Positions 52,633 through 61,184 of a stretch of DNA of 64,000 nucleotides are shown in pieces; position 1 is the stretch's first letter, and every line of letters begins with the position of its first letter. Both the position numbers and the translations under genes were made by a program. Below the pieces are notes generated by a model that worked only from the letters and a program-made list of their open reading frames with translations, had not been told where the DNA came from and ran no database searches. Location of the stretch: positions 1 to 64,000 of the forward strand of contig NZ_JACHEB010000012.1 of NCBI RefSeq assembly GCF_014201335.1, written 5' to 3'. This stretch comes from Tunturiibacter gelidiferens (GTDB taxonomy: Bacteria; Acidobacteriota; Terriglobia; Terriglobales; Acidobacteriaceae).

Positions 52633-53493
52633 ATGACGATCAAACTACTCACCTCCACCGTCGCAATTCTCTCCCTGGCCGCAGCCTCCGCCTTCGCAGC
52701 AGACAGCAACTTCGAACGCACCCTCAGCGCCGGAAGCTCTCCCAACGTCTCGATCTCTACCGGTTCCGGTTACATCCGCCTCCATTCCGGCTCCGGAGAT
52801 CAAATCCACATCATCGGTCACGTCCACTCCAGCCACGGTTGGATGAGCGGCGGCAGCGACGCCGACAGCCGCGTCCAACAGATCGTCAGCAACCCGCCGA
52901 TCGTCCAGAACGGTAACGACATAACCATTGGCGAACGTCACAACAACGACCTCTTCCACAACATCAGCATCGACTATGAAATCACCCTCCCCCGCGGCTC
53001 CGCCATCAACTCCTCCACAGGCTCAGGCGACGTCGAAATTCAAGACGTCGGCGCATCCGTCAAAGCACAGAGCGGCTCCGGCAGCGTCCGCGTCCACGGG
53101 GTCCAGGGCATGACCACCCTTGGTACCGGCTCAGGAGACATCGAACTTCAGCAAACTGGCCCCGGAGACGTCAAAGCCGAAACCGGTAGTGGCAGCATTC
53201 GTCTCCACGGCATCGCCGGAGGCCTCAAGGCCAGCACCGGCTCCGGCGATATCGAAGCCGAAGGCCAACCTACCACTGACTGGAAGGTCTCAACCGGCAG
53301 CGGCAGCGTTCGACTCTCAGTCGGCAGTGCCCACTTCAACCTCGACGCCGACACCGGCTCAGGCAACATCAGCGTGGCTCAACCCATGACCATGCAGGGC
53401 AGCCTCAACCGCCATCACGTCAGCGCGGTCGTAGGCGGCGGAGGCCCCACCATCCGCGTAGGCACCGGCTCAGGCGACATCCAAATCAAGTAG
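52633..53493 (+). CDS. Exported DUF4097 family beta-strand-repeat protein
   Basis: A 286-residue exported protein with signal peptide MTIKLLTSTVAILSLAAASAFA. The mature part is a right-handed beta repeat of about 20 residues with GSGD..., for example STGSGDVEIQDVG, QSGSGSVRVHGV, GTGSGDIELQQTG, ETGSGSIRLHGI and STGSGDIEAEG. This is the DUF4097/adhesin-like repeat. Such proteins are common beside transporters and anti-sigma systems; the role is unknown. It is followed by a strong bidirectional terminator. Confidence 0.87.
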   Translation: MTIKLLTSTVAILSLAAASAFAADSNFERTLSAGSSPNVSISTGSGYIRLHSGSGDQIHIIGHVHSSHGWMSGGSDADSRVQQIVSNPPIVQNGNDITIGERHNNDLFHNISIDYEITLPRGSAINSSTGSGDVEIQDVGASVKAQSGSGSVRVHGVQGMTTLGTGSGDIELQQTGPGDVKAETGSGSIRLHGIAGGLKASTGSGDIEAEGQPTTDWKVSTGSGSVRLSVGSAHFNLDADTGSGNISVAQPMTMQGSLNRHHVSAVVGGGGPTIRVGTGSGDIQIK

Positions 53494-53513
53494 CCCACCC
53501 CCAAAGACGAAAG

Positions 53514-53548
53514 ACGGTGGCCGCAATCCGCGGCCACCGTTTCTATTT
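53514..53548. terminator. Bidirectional intrinsic terminator
   Basis: A perfect 11-bp stem, ACGGTGGCCGC / GCGGCCACCGT, with loop AATCC and plus-strand tail TTCTATTT. It lies between two convergent genes. Confidence 0.88.
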
Positions 53549-53562
53549 GCCGTCATCAACCA

Positions 53563-54225
53563 CTAAGCGACGATGGTCACCTTACCTCCTTCGAGGTCAT
53601 ACACTCCACCGACCACCTTCACACCGTTCTGCTTCATTGCCTTTGCGATCAGCGTAGAACCCTCGCGTACCAGGCCCGTCTGAAACACAACATTCGCTTT
53701 CACCGCCTGCACCACGTCACCATGCGCGTCGCGAACACCCGGTAACAGGTGCTGGTACAGCACACTAATCTGCCCCGGCACCTCTTTGCCCTGCACTGCC
53801 GCTGCAATGGCTCCGCAGTTCGTGTGTCCCAGTACCAGAATCGCCTTGAGCCCCAGCACAACCACACCATATTCAAGGGTCGACATCACTTCAGGCGTCA
53901 CCACATTTCCCGCCACCCGCGTCACAAACACATGCCCGATGTTCTGATCGAGCAATATCTCCACTGGCACACGCGAGTCGGCGCACGAGAGCACCGCCGC
54001 AAACGGCTCCTGCTTCAGCACCGTCTTCTCCTTCAGGATCTTCAAGTCCTCCGGGAACGAAGTGATCTTCCCCGCAATGTACCGCTCGTTTCCAGCCATC
54101 AACTCATGCATCGCGTCGTCACCCGACATCCCCGTCTGCGCAAACGCCCTGCTGCCAACTCCCGCCGCAACGCCAGCCGCCGCGACTCCAGCAACAAACT
54201 GCCTCCGCGTCCACTCCCTCTCCAT
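53563..54225 (-). CDS. Beta-class carbonic anhydrase, Tat-exported
   Basis: A 220-residue beta-carbonic anhydrase that interconverts carbon dioxide and bicarbonate. A twin-arginine signal is present: EREWTRRQFVAGVAAAGVAAGVG, followed by SRAFA as a cleavage site. Zinc-binding residues are the Cys and Asp-Arg of SCADSRVPVEILLD and the His and Cys of GHTNCGAI. Export of a beta-CA by Tat, after folding with zinc, makes sense. I use the ATG at 54225 (MEREW); an ATG four codons upstream is also open. Single gene, convergent with the DUF4097 gene. Confidence 0.93.
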   Translation of the reverse strand: MEREWTRRQFVAGVAAAGVAAGVGSRAFAQTGMSGDDAMHELMAGNERYIAGKITSFPEDLKILKEKTVLKQEPFAAVLSCADSRVPVEILLDQNIGHVFVTRVAGNVVTPEVMSTLEYGVVVLGLKAILVLGHTNCGAIAAAVQGKEVPGQISVLYQHLLPGVRDAHGDVVQAVKANVVFQTGLVREGSTLIAKAMKQNGVKVVGGVYDLEGGKVTIVA

Positions 54226-54292
54226 CCCTCGCCGCATAGTCTCTCCTTTTCGCCAGCAAGCTTATACCAGCCGTATCGTTTACGCTTAAACG

Positions 54293-55009
54293 ATGTCGCT
54301 TGCCTTCCCTCCCCGCCTCATCGTCTTCGATCTCGACGGAACCCTCATCGATTCCCGCGTTGACCTCTGCAACTCCGTCAACGCCACCCTCGCCCACCTC
54401 GGCAAGCCCACCCTCCCCGAAGCCGTCATCTCTGGCTACATCGGCGACGGAGCCTCCATGCTCGTCCGCCGCGCCATCGGCGACCCCGAAGGCGACTCAA
54501 CCGACGAGCAATATGTAACCAAAGCACTCACATTCTTCCTCGACTACTACCGCATCCACAAACTCGACTACACCTACGTCTATCCCGGAGTCCTCGAAGC
54601 CCTCGAAACCATCCGCACCGCACATCCGGAAACCCTCATGGCTGTCCTCACCAACAAACCCGTTCACCCCTCCCGCGACATCTGCGCGCACTTCGGCCTC
54701 TCCCGCTTCTTCTTCCAGAACTACGGTGGCAACAGCTTCCATACAAAAAAGCCCGACCCCCACGGCCTCGAAGCCCTTATCCGGGAGGCCTCCGTCCTCG
54801 CCGGCCGCAACATCTCCCCCGCCGAAACCATCATGGTCGGCGACACCGACATCGACGTCCTCACCGCCCGCAGCTGCGGAGCCCACAGCATCGGCTGCAC
54901 CTTCGGCCTCAATCCCCACTCCCTCGCCGACGCCCCGCCCGACCACCTGGCCCACTCCCCAACCGACTGGCCATCCCTCATCGCCGCCCATCCGCCGCAA
55001 AACTTTTGA
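54293..55009 (+). CDS. HAD-family phosphatase, phosphoglycolate phosphatase-like
   Basis: A 238-residue HAD hydrolase. Motif I: IVFDLDGTLIDS, with nucleophile Asp13 and acid Asp15. Motif II: AVLTNKP (Thr). Motif III Lys is in TKKPDPHG, and motif IV is MVGDTDIDVLTARSCG. The helical cap (VNATLAHLGKPTLPEAVISGYIG) fits the Gph/PGP branch, which removes phosphate from 2-phosphoglycolate made in DNA repair or photorespiration-like reactions. Substrate specificity is inferred. The next gene starts 34 bp downstream on the same strand. Confidence 0.9.
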   Translation: MSLAFPPRLIVFDLDGTLIDSRVDLCNSVNATLAHLGKPTLPEAVISGYIGDGASMLVRRAIGDPEGDSTDEQYVTKALTFFLDYYRIHKLDYTYVYPGVLEALETIRTAHPETLMAVLTNKPVHPSRDICAHFGLSRFFFQNYGGNSFHTKKPDPHGLEALIREASVLAGRNISPAETIMVGDTDIDVLTARSCGAHSIGCTFGLNPHSLADAPPDHLAHSPTDWPSLIAAHPPQNF

Positions 55010-55043
55010 CGCCCTCCCGGTGGCTTGCTACCCTCATCAGCAA

Positions 55044-56261
55044 ATGGCCACCAACCCCAACCCGCTCGCCACTACCTGTTGCATCATCGGCGGAGGCCCA
55101 GCGGGCATCATGCTGGGCTTCCTCCTCGCCCGCGCCGGCGTCAAGGTCACAGTCCTCGAGAAACACAAAGACTTCTTCCGCGACTTCCGCGGCGACACCA
55201 TCCACCCCTCCACGCTCGATCTCCTTCACGAGCTAGGCCTCCTGGAGAAGTTCCTCACCATCCCGCACTCTCAAGTCGCGGCCCTTTCCGCCATCGTAGG
55301 CGGCGAACGCTTCGCCATCGCGGACTTCTCGCACGTCCCCACCTACTGCAAGTTCATAGCCCTCATGCCGCAGTGGGACTTCCTCGACTTCCTCTCCTCC
55401 GAAGCCACGCGCTACCCGTCCTTCAACCTCCGCATGGGCTGGGAGGCCACCGGCCTCATCAACGAGAACGGAGTCACCACTGGCGTTCGGGCCAACACTC
55501 CAGACGGCCCCGTCGAAATCCCCGCCACCGTAACCATCGGCTGCGACGGCCGCCACGCCATCTCCCGCGATGCTGGCCACCTCCCGCTCAACGACGAAGG
55601 CGTTCCCATAGACGTCCTCTGGCTCAAAATCGCGCGCCAACCATCCGATCCCGAGAATGCCCTCGGCTACATCAACTACGGCCGCCTCATCATCCTCATC
55701 AATCGCAACGACTACTTTCAGGTCGGCTACATCATCGCCAAAGGCACCTTCCCCCAGATCCAGCAAGCCGGCATCCCTGCCTTTCAGCAGAGCATTGAGC
55801 GCATCGTTCCCTTCCTCGCCGGACGCACCACCGAGATCGACTCCTGGGACAAGGTCAAACTTCTCACCATCCAGGTCAATCGCCTTCAGGAGTGGTCGTC
55901 CCCCGGCTTGCTCTGCATCGGCGACGCCGCCCACGCCATGTCGCCCGTCGGCGGCATCGGCATCAACATTGCCATTCAGGACGCTGTAGCCACAGCCAAC
56001 ATCCTCACCGAAGCGCTACTCTCAAACTCCCTCACCCAACATCATCTCCGCCAGGTGCAGGACTACCGCGAGACCGCCGTTCGCAATACCCAACGCGTTC
56101 AGGTCTTCGCCCACCGCATCCTTGACCGCGTCCTCCGCGATAACGGCCCCATCAAATCACCGCTCGCCCTGCGCATCCTCACCCACATCCCCGGCTTCCA
56201 GAACCTACCCGCACGCTTCGTCGGAGTAGGCCTCCAACCACAACACATCAAAAACTTCTAG
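55044..56261 (+). CDS. FAD-dependent monooxygenase (PHBH fold)
   Basis: A 405-residue flavoprotein. The frame is open far upstream inside the HAD gene, but MATNPNPLATTCCIIGGGPAGIMLGFLLARAGVKVTVLEK at 55044 gives the FAD-binding GXGXXG motif at the N-terminus. The second FAD motif is LLCIGDAAHAMSPVGGIGINIAIQDA (GD...P..G.G.N), and the DG motif is TIGCDGRHAISR. This is the UbiH/PHBH aromatic-hydroxylase type; the substrate is unknown. A strong terminator follows. Confidence 0.9.
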   Translation: MATNPNPLATTCCIIGGGPAGIMLGFLLARAGVKVTVLEKHKDFFRDFRGDTIHPSTLDLLHELGLLEKFLTIPHSQVAALSAIVGGERFAIADFSHVPTYCKFIALMPQWDFLDFLSSEATRYPSFNLRMGWEATGLINENGVTTGVRANTPDGPVEIPATVTIGCDGRHAISRDAGHLPLNDEGVPIDVLWLKIARQPSDPENALGYINYGRLIILINRNDYFQVGYIIAKGTFPQIQQAGIPAFQQSIERIVPFLAGRTTEIDSWDKVKLLTIQVNRLQEWSSPGLLCIGDAAHAMSPVGGIGINIAIQDAVATANILTEALLSNSLTQHHLRQVQDYRETAVRNTQRVQVFAHRILDRVLRDNGPIKSPLALRILTHIPGFQNLPARFVGVGLQPQHIKNF

Positions 56262-56265
56262 CGCA

Positions 56266-56303
56266 AGCAGAGGTTGGTGTGGCCTCTGCTCTGCCTTTTT
56301 TTT
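56266..56303 (+). terminator. Intrinsic terminator after the FAD monooxygenase gene
   Basis: An 8-bp stem, AGCAGAGG / CCTCTGCT (56266-56273 / 56283-56290), with a 9-nt loop and a run of eight T residues ending at 56303. Confidence 0.9.
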
Positions 56304-56310
56304 GTCTGTC

Positions 56311-56325
56311 ATTCCCGAAGGGAAT
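56311..56325. repeat. Dispersed palindromic element
   Basis: ATTCCCGAAGGGAAT is a palindrome with a 3-nt centre. From memory, GTCATTCCCGAAGGGAATCTGC-like sequences recur between genes in many acidobacterial and other genomes; only one copy is visible in this window. Confidence 0.4.
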
Positions 56326-56369
56326 CTGCTGTTGCCTTCCTCAGCACTAGCAGCAAATCCGCCCCAGCT

Positions 56370-56957
56370 CTACTCAAACCCGCGATTCCAGCTCGAAATC
56401 ACTCGCATCTCCCGCTCCCACCCCATCACACTCACGCTCCCTGTCCCCAGCGCCAGCAAACTTCCACCAGTCGCGTCCAATCCAATCCACCGCGCCGCCA
56501 GTATCCGCAAAATATGAGCATGCGCAAACAGCGCCACCTTCCCTCCTTGCGGAGCAGCCGCAAGCGCACGAGCGATCACCCCATCCGCGCGCTCCCCCAC
56601 ATGCTCCACCGTCTCCCCGCCAATAATCACGTTCTTCCACACCGACCAGCCCGGAATCGACGCCTGAATCTCCTTGGTCGTCTTGCCTTCGTACACGCCG
56701 TAATCCCACTCCATCAGACCCTCCTCCACCACAGCCTGATCCCCAAAGCCCGCGATGGCACAAGTCTCCCGAGCCCTCTGCATCGGGCTTTCAAACACCG
56801 CATCAAACTTCGTACCCTTCAAAAAATCGCGCAACTCCTCCGCGCGCTTCCGCCCATGATCGGTCAGCGGAATATCTGTCCGGCTCGTATGCGCCCCACT
56901 TAAACTCCACTCCGTCTCTCCATGCCGCACCAGCCACAACTCCGTTCCCACACTCAT
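56370..56957 (-). CDS. Histidine phosphatase (phosphoglycerate mutase-like)
   Basis: A 195-residue protein of the branch-1 histidine phosphatase superfamily. The phosphoacceptor motif is LVRHGETEWS with His12, followed by IPLTDHGRKRAEELRDFL. The second catalytic His lies in VALFAHAHILRILAARWIG. Acid/catalytic Glu is in VEEGLMEWDYGVYEGKT. Members include phosphoglycerate mutases, alpha-ribazole phosphatase and broad-specificity phosphatases; this one cannot be assigned further. Single gene. Confidence 0.88.
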   Translation of the reverse strand: MSVGTELWLVRHGETEWSLSGAHTSRTDIPLTDHGRKRAEELRDFLKGTKFDAVFESPMQRARETCAIAGFGDQAVVEEGLMEWDYGVYEGKTTKEIQASIPGWSVWKNVIIGGETVEHVGERADGVIARALAAAPQGGKVALFAHAHILRILAARWIGLDATGGSLLALGTGSVSVMGWEREMRVISSWNRGFE

Positions 56958-57003
56958 CCCAACCTCCTAATCAAGTTGTCAAAACAAAAATTCCGTCATC
57001 CTG

Positions 57004-57022
57004 CCCTGAGCGTAGTCGAAGG
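57004..57022. repeat. Common dispersed sequence element
   Basis: CCCTGAGCGTAGTCGAAGG. From memory this short element is scattered between genes in very many bacterial genomes; only one copy is noted here. It lies 76 bp upstream of uvrB. Confidence 0.35.
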
Positions 57023-57097
57023 AGAACAATCCCTATATCCGCTCTCGCATCCACTCACTCTTCGCATCCAACCCTCTCCATAAACTATCCTATAAAG

Positions 57098-59086
57098 ATG
57101 GACTTTCAGCTCTCGACCACCTACAAGCCTCAGGGCGACCAGCCCCGCGCCATCTCCGAGCTCGTCTCCGGCATTCACGCCGGAGAAAAAGATCAAGTCC
57201 TTCTCGGTGTCACCGGCTCCGGCAAAACCTTCACCATGGCCAAGGTCATCGAAGACCTGCAGCGTCCCGCCCTCATCCTCGCGCATAACAAAACCCTCGC
57301 CGCCCAGCTCTATCACGAGTTCAAAACCTTCTTCCCCAACAACGCTGTCGAATACTTCGTCTCCTACTACGACTACTACCAGCCCGAAGCCTACATCCCC
57401 GCCGGCGATCTCTTCATTGAGAAAGAATCAACGATCAATGAAGAGTTAGATAAACTTCGCCTCGCCGCAACCCGCAGCCTCTTCGAGCGCCGCGACGCCA
57501 TCATCGTCTCCTCCGTCTCCTGCATCTACGGCCTCGGCTCACCCGAAGCCTACTACGGCATGCTGATGATGCTCGAAAAAGGCCAGAAAATAAAGCGCGA
57601 AGACATCACCCGCCGCCTCGTCGAAATCCTCTACGACCGCAACGACGTGGACTTCCGTCGCGGCACCTTCCGCGTCCGCGGCGACATCATCGAGGTCTAC
57701 CCCACCTACGACGAGAACGCCTACCGTATAGAGCTCTTCGGCGACGAAATCGATTCACTCTCGCAAATCGATCCCCTCTTCGGCACGGTCAAACAAAAAT
57801 ACTCGCGCCTCCCCATCTATCCCAAGTCCCACTACGTCGTCCAACCCGAGCGCAAAGCCACCGCTGTCGCCACCATCCTCGAAGAGATGGAGTGGTGGGA
57901 AAAAGAACTCGAAAACCAAGGCCGCCTCGTCGAATCCCAGCGCATCCACCAACGCACCCGCTTCGATCTCGAGATGATCAAATCCGTCGGCTACTGCCAC
58001 GGCATCGAAAACTACTCGCGCCACTTCTCCGGCCGTCTCCCCGGCGAGCCCCCACCCACGCTCCTCGACTACTTCCCGCAAGACTATCTCCTCTTTATCG
58101 ACGAGTCCCACGTCACCGTCCCGCAACTCCACGGCATGTGGCACGGCGATCGCAGCCGCAAACAAAACCTCGTCGATTATGGCTTCCGACTACCCTCCGC
58201 GATGGACAACCGCCCTCTCCGCTTTGAAGAGTTCGAGTCCCGCACCGGTCAGATCATCTACGTCTCCGCCACCCCCGGCGCTTACGAGCTAACAAAATCC
58301 GCAGGCGTAGTCGTCGAACAAATCATCCGCCCCACCGGCCTCATCGACCCTCAGGTCGAAATCCGCCCTATCAAAGGCCAGATCGACGACCTCCTCGCCG
58401 AGATCCGCGACCGCACCGCCAAAAACCAACGCGTCCTCGTCACTACCCTCACCAAGCGCATGTCCGAAGACCTCGCCAGCTACTACACCGAAGTCGGCGT
58501 CCGTTGCCGCTACATGCATTCCGAGATCGAAACCCTCGAACGCATCAAGCTCCTCCGCGACCTCCGCAAAGGCGAGTACGACGTCCTCATCGGCATCAAC
58601 CTCCTCCGCGAAGGACTCGACCTCCCCGAAGTCTCTCTCGTCGCCATCCTCGACGCCGACAAAGAAGGCTTCCTCCGCTCGCAAGGCTCTCTCATTCAAA
58701 CCATCGGCCGCGCCGCCCGCCACGTAGAAGGCCGCGCCATCCTCTACGCCGACAAGATGACCGACTCCATGCAGCGCGCCATCAACGAGACCGACCGTCG
58801 CCGCGAAAAGCAAGTCGCCTACAACGAAGAAAACGGCATCACTCCCGCAAGCATCATCCGCCCAATAGAAATGGGCCTGGCCGGCATCCTCAAAGCGGAC
58901 TACGCCGACCTCACCGACGAAGCGGAAGGCATGCCCGACTTCTCCACACAACAAGAACTAGACGTCTACATCGGCAAACTAGAATCCGACATGCGCGAAG
59001 CCGCCAAAAAATTCGAATTCGAAAAAGCTGCCAAGCTCCGCGACACCGTAAAAGAACTCCGCACCAAAGAATTCCTCTTTAGCTAG
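57098..59086 (+). CDS. uvrB: UvrABC system protein B
   Basis: A 662-residue UvrB, the DNA-damage-verifying helicase of nucleotide excision repair. Walker A: LLGVTGSGKTFTMAKV. The beta-hairpin region reads VEYFVSYYDYYQPEAYIP. Walker B/DEAD-like box: LLFIDESHVTVPQ. Helicase motifs V/VI: INLLREGLDLPEVSLVAILDADKEG and QTIGRAARH. The C-terminal UVR domain is EAAKKFEFEKAAKLRDTVKELR. All domains are present at normal length. No Shine-Dalgarno sequence precedes the ATG, and an AT-rich TATCCT box lies 6 nt upstream, so a leaderless start is possible. Confidence 0.97.
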   Translation: MDFQLSTTYKPQGDQPRAISELVSGIHAGEKDQVLLGVTGSGKTFTMAKVIEDLQRPALILAHNKTLAAQLYHEFKTFFPNNAVEYFVSYYDYYQPEAYIPAGDLFIEKESTINEELDKLRLAATRSLFERRDAIIVSSVSCIYGLGSPEAYYGMLMMLEKGQKIKREDITRRLVEILYDRNDVDFRRGTFRVRGDIIEVYPTYDENAYRIELFGDEIDSLSQIDPLFGTVKQKYSRLPIYPKSHYVVQPERKATAVATILEEMEWWEKELENQGRLVESQRIHQRTRFDLEMIKSVGYCHGIENYSRHFSGRLPGEPPPTLLDYFPQDYLLFIDESHVTVPQLHGMWHGDRSRKQNLVDYGFRLPSAMDNRPLRFEEFESRTGQIIYVSATPGAYELTKSAGVVVEQIIRPTGLIDPQVEIRPIKGQIDDLLAEIRDRTAKNQRVLVTTLTKRMSEDLASYYTEVGVRCRYMHSEIETLERIKLLRDLRKGEYDVLIGINLLREGLDLPEVSLVAILDADKEGFLRSQGSLIQTIGRAARHVEGRAILYADKMTDSMQRAINETDRRREKQVAYNEENGITPASIIRPIEMGLAGILKADYADLTDEAEGMPDFSTQQELDVYIGKLESDMREAAKKFEFEKAAKLRDTVKELRTKEFLFS

Positions 59087-59254
59087 CTCGCAGTGGTCCG
59101 TACCCTCCACCGCCCTCATCACTGCACAACCTCCCACCGAGGGAGACGTAAAAGTGGGGAGAATTTACCGAGGTAACAGGGAAAAGATGTATATTCCTCC
59201 TACTATTCCAGCAGGACGAATCCGGACGATTTGCGATCGAAAGGAGCGTAGGTT

Positions 59255-59437
59255 ATGGCACCGCCGTCAAAGCCTGAAAAAAATGAAAACGACCCCTCCA
59301 AAGCGACCGAACGTATCTCAGTGAAGAGGGGAGCGATTGCTTCGCCGAAGGCTGATCTTGAGGGAGCCACTCCTTATGTCCCGGCTGAGGATGAAAACCC
59401 TCCCAAGTCTGAACAGCCCGATATCGACCAAGAATGA
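59255..59437 (+). CDS. 60-residue peptide sharing a motif with the next gene
   Basis: A small hydrophilic peptide, MAPPSKPEKNENDPSKATER..., with VKRGAIASP at residues 23-31 followed by KADLEGATPYVP. The same pattern opens the larger protein encoded 185 bp downstream (VKRGAIASPRSALAAATPHAP at residues 6-26). The rest is Pro/Glu/Asp-rich with no hydrophobic segment or cysteine. GGAG at about 59241-59244 precedes the ATG. I recognise no family. It may be a precursor or cargo peptide with a shared recognition segment. It is short, so coding status rests on the conserved motif and on the ribosome-binding site. Confidence 0.65.
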   Translation: MAPPSKPEKNENDPSKATERISVKRGAIASPKADLEGATPYVPAEDENPPKSEQPDIDQE

Positions 59438-59621
59438 AATCTTTCCCGGCGAAAAAGAGGAACTGCGCTGACCTTCCGGTCTTACAGGTGTGGTGCGATT
59501 CTTGATTCAAGAATTCAGAGCTAAAAATACAGAAACGAACTCTGAAGAGAATCACTATTCGATCAAGTTCCCTTTTTCACTTCGGGCCTCTCAAAAAAAT
59601 CTGCTAAAACGGAGAAACACA

Positions 59622-60347
59622 ATGGCAGCTCAAACTGTAAAACGCGGCGCGATCGCCTCACCTCGAAGCGCCCTAGCAGCAGCAACCCCACACGCACCTG
59701 TTGTTGGTGCTCCCCCTCAGTTCATTATCATTCCTTCCAAACTTTCGATGTGGGGCAATGCCGTCGATGGCGATTGTGTCACCGCGGAAGAAGCCTTTGC
59801 AAAGGCGTGCCACTCGCCCGAAATTTTTATTACGGAAGCGGTAGCAATCGCCTGGGCGAACAGCCATGGCGTTCTCAATGGCGCCGTAATCAGCCAGGTG
59901 TTGCAGTGGATGCAAACCGATGGATTCCGAGAAAGCGGCCACGCATACAATGATGGACCGCATTTCTCGGTCGACTGGACGAACCCAGGAATTTTGCAAA
60001 GCGCTATTTCGCAGGGGCCTGTGAAGATTGGAATTGGCGCGGATCAGCTTGAGGCCGCATACCACGCCCATGGCGGCAAAAAGGGCTGGTTTGCAACCGG
60101 CTTTCATGCCGACAGCACAGAAGATCATTGCACCAGCCTGTGCGGGTACGGTCCTATCAAGTGGCTGGCGCAAGAGTTGAAGGTCGCCGTTCCGGCAGGA
60201 ATTGATGGCGCCAAACCTGGCTATGCGCTCTTCACTTGGGACTCGATCGGCATCATCGACGTACCGTCCCTCTTGGCGATCACTCATGAAGCGTGGCTCA
60301 GACAACCTACGACCGTAATTAAACCGGCACCTCCCGCAGCTTCGTAG
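59622..60347 (+). CDS. Papain-like-fold protein with shared N-terminal motif
   Basis: A 241-residue protein. The frame is open to 59490, but ATG 59622 has GGAG upstream and puts the conserved VKRGAIASP motif at residues 6-14, matching the small gene before it. A Pro-rich linker follows. The rest resembles the papain-like hypothetical proteins whose first motif is GN...GDC: here WGNAVDGDCVTAEEAF with Cys52. The His motif is EDHCTSLCGYG with His169 (compare HAVLLVGYG in papain). A possible third residue lies in TWDSIGIID, with Asp207. It is therefore a candidate cysteine peptidase or transferase, but activity is inference. No signal peptide is present. Confidence 0.8.
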   Translation: MAAQTVKRGAIASPRSALAAATPHAPVVGAPPQFIIIPSKLSMWGNAVDGDCVTAEEAFAKACHSPEIFITEAVAIAWANSHGVLNGAVISQVLQWMQTDGFRESGHAYNDGPHFSVDWTNPGILQSAISQGPVKIGIGADQLEAAYHAHGGKKGWFATGFHADSTEDHCTSLCGYGPIKWLAQELKVAVPAGIDGAKPGYALFTWDSIGIIDVPSLLAITHEAWLRQPTTVIKPAPPAAS

Positions 60348-60368
60348 GCAACCCACGGAGAGCGGGGC

Positions 60369-60433
60369 GGGTGGCCCACCCACAAAATCTCGGGTACCCC
60401 ACCCATGCGCGGCTTCATGGCGTATGGGTGGGG
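60369..60433. repeat. Intergenic palindromic repeat pair
   Basis: GGGTGGCCCACCC (60369-60381) is a palindrome. Next, CCCCACCCATGCG (60397-60409) pairs with CGTATGGGTGGGG (60421-60433) with one G-T pair, forming a 13-bp hairpin. Together they resemble the REP-type elements common in acidobacterial intergenic DNA. The region lies between the papain-like gene and the glycosylase gene. Confidence 0.55.
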
Positions 60434-60575
60434 TTGCTGAAGCAACGCGTATTGAAATCGGCAATAAACTCCGTACACTCAAAAGATCGGCATCGTCGGC
60501 CCCAGAGCACCCCTCCCTCCACGGTCGATACCTCATCGCACAAGAAAACTGCCTTTCGGCACAAAGCCACCTAGC

Positions 60576-61184
60576 TTGCTCAAACTCCTCCCACGACGCT
60601 TCTACTCCCGCTCTCCCGAGATCGTAGCCCGTGCACTTCTCGGCAAGCTCCTCATCCGCGACCTCCAAGGCAAGCGCCTAACCGCCCGCATCACCGAAGT
60701 CGAAGCCTACCTCGGCCTCATCGACCCGGCATCCCACGCAGCCCGCGGCCTCACTCCGAGCAACGCAATACTCTTCGGCCCATCCGGACACGTATATGTC
60801 TACTTCATCTACGGCATGTACTACTGTCTCAACGTCGCCTCGCATCTTCCCGGCGAAGCAGGAGGAGTCCTCATCCGAGCCCTCGACCCAATCGATGGCC
60901 TCGAAACCATGGCCGATCTCCGCGGCCTTCCTCACAACACAAAACCCAAACTCCTCACCGGAGGCCCCGGCCGTCTCTGTCAGGCTCTCGACATCACCCG
61001 CAACAATTCCAATGGCCTCGACGTAACCTCACCCACCTCCGCCATCCGGATCGCCGACGACGGCCACCATCCCTCCGAAATTCAAACCACCCCACGCATT
61101 GGCATCAGCAAAGCCGCCGACCGCCCCCTCCGCTTCCTCATCGGCGCAGTCGCCAAAGCCAAGCGCACCGCATCCCGATCCTGA
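60576..61184 (+). CDS. DNA-3-methyladenine glycosylase (AAG/MPG family)
   Basis: A 202-residue base-excision glycosylase of the alkyladenine (MPG) family. It removes 3-methyladenine, hypoxanthine and similar damaged bases. Start is TTG 60576. Motifs: RRFYSRSPEIVARALLGKLL at the N-terminus, TEVEAYLGLIDPASHAARG with the catalytic Glu, then GHVYVYFIYGMYYCLNV, and LLTGGPGRLCQALDI. Length and order fit the family. It stands among repair genes (lexA and uvrB are within 10 kb) but is not in an operon with them. Confidence 0.93.
   Translation: MLKLLPRRFYSRSPEIVARALLGKLLIRDLQGKRLTARITEVEAYLGLIDPASHAARGLTPSNAILFGPSGHVYVYFIYGMYYCLNVASHLPGEAGGVLIRALDPIDGLETMADLRGLPHNTKPKLLTGGPGRLCQALDITRNNSNGLDVTSPTSAIRIADDGHHPSEIQTTPRIGISKAADRPLRFLIGAVAKAKRTASRS

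Noticed and set aside
54726..55043. Upstream extension of the FAD monooxygenase reading frame
   Set aside because: It overlaps the HAD phosphatase gene in another frame and is Ser/Pro-rich; the Rossmann motif starts at 55044.
56996..57316. 106-residue minus-strand frame overlapping uvrB start
   Set aside because: Shadow of uvrB plus a dispersed repeat; no conserved motif.
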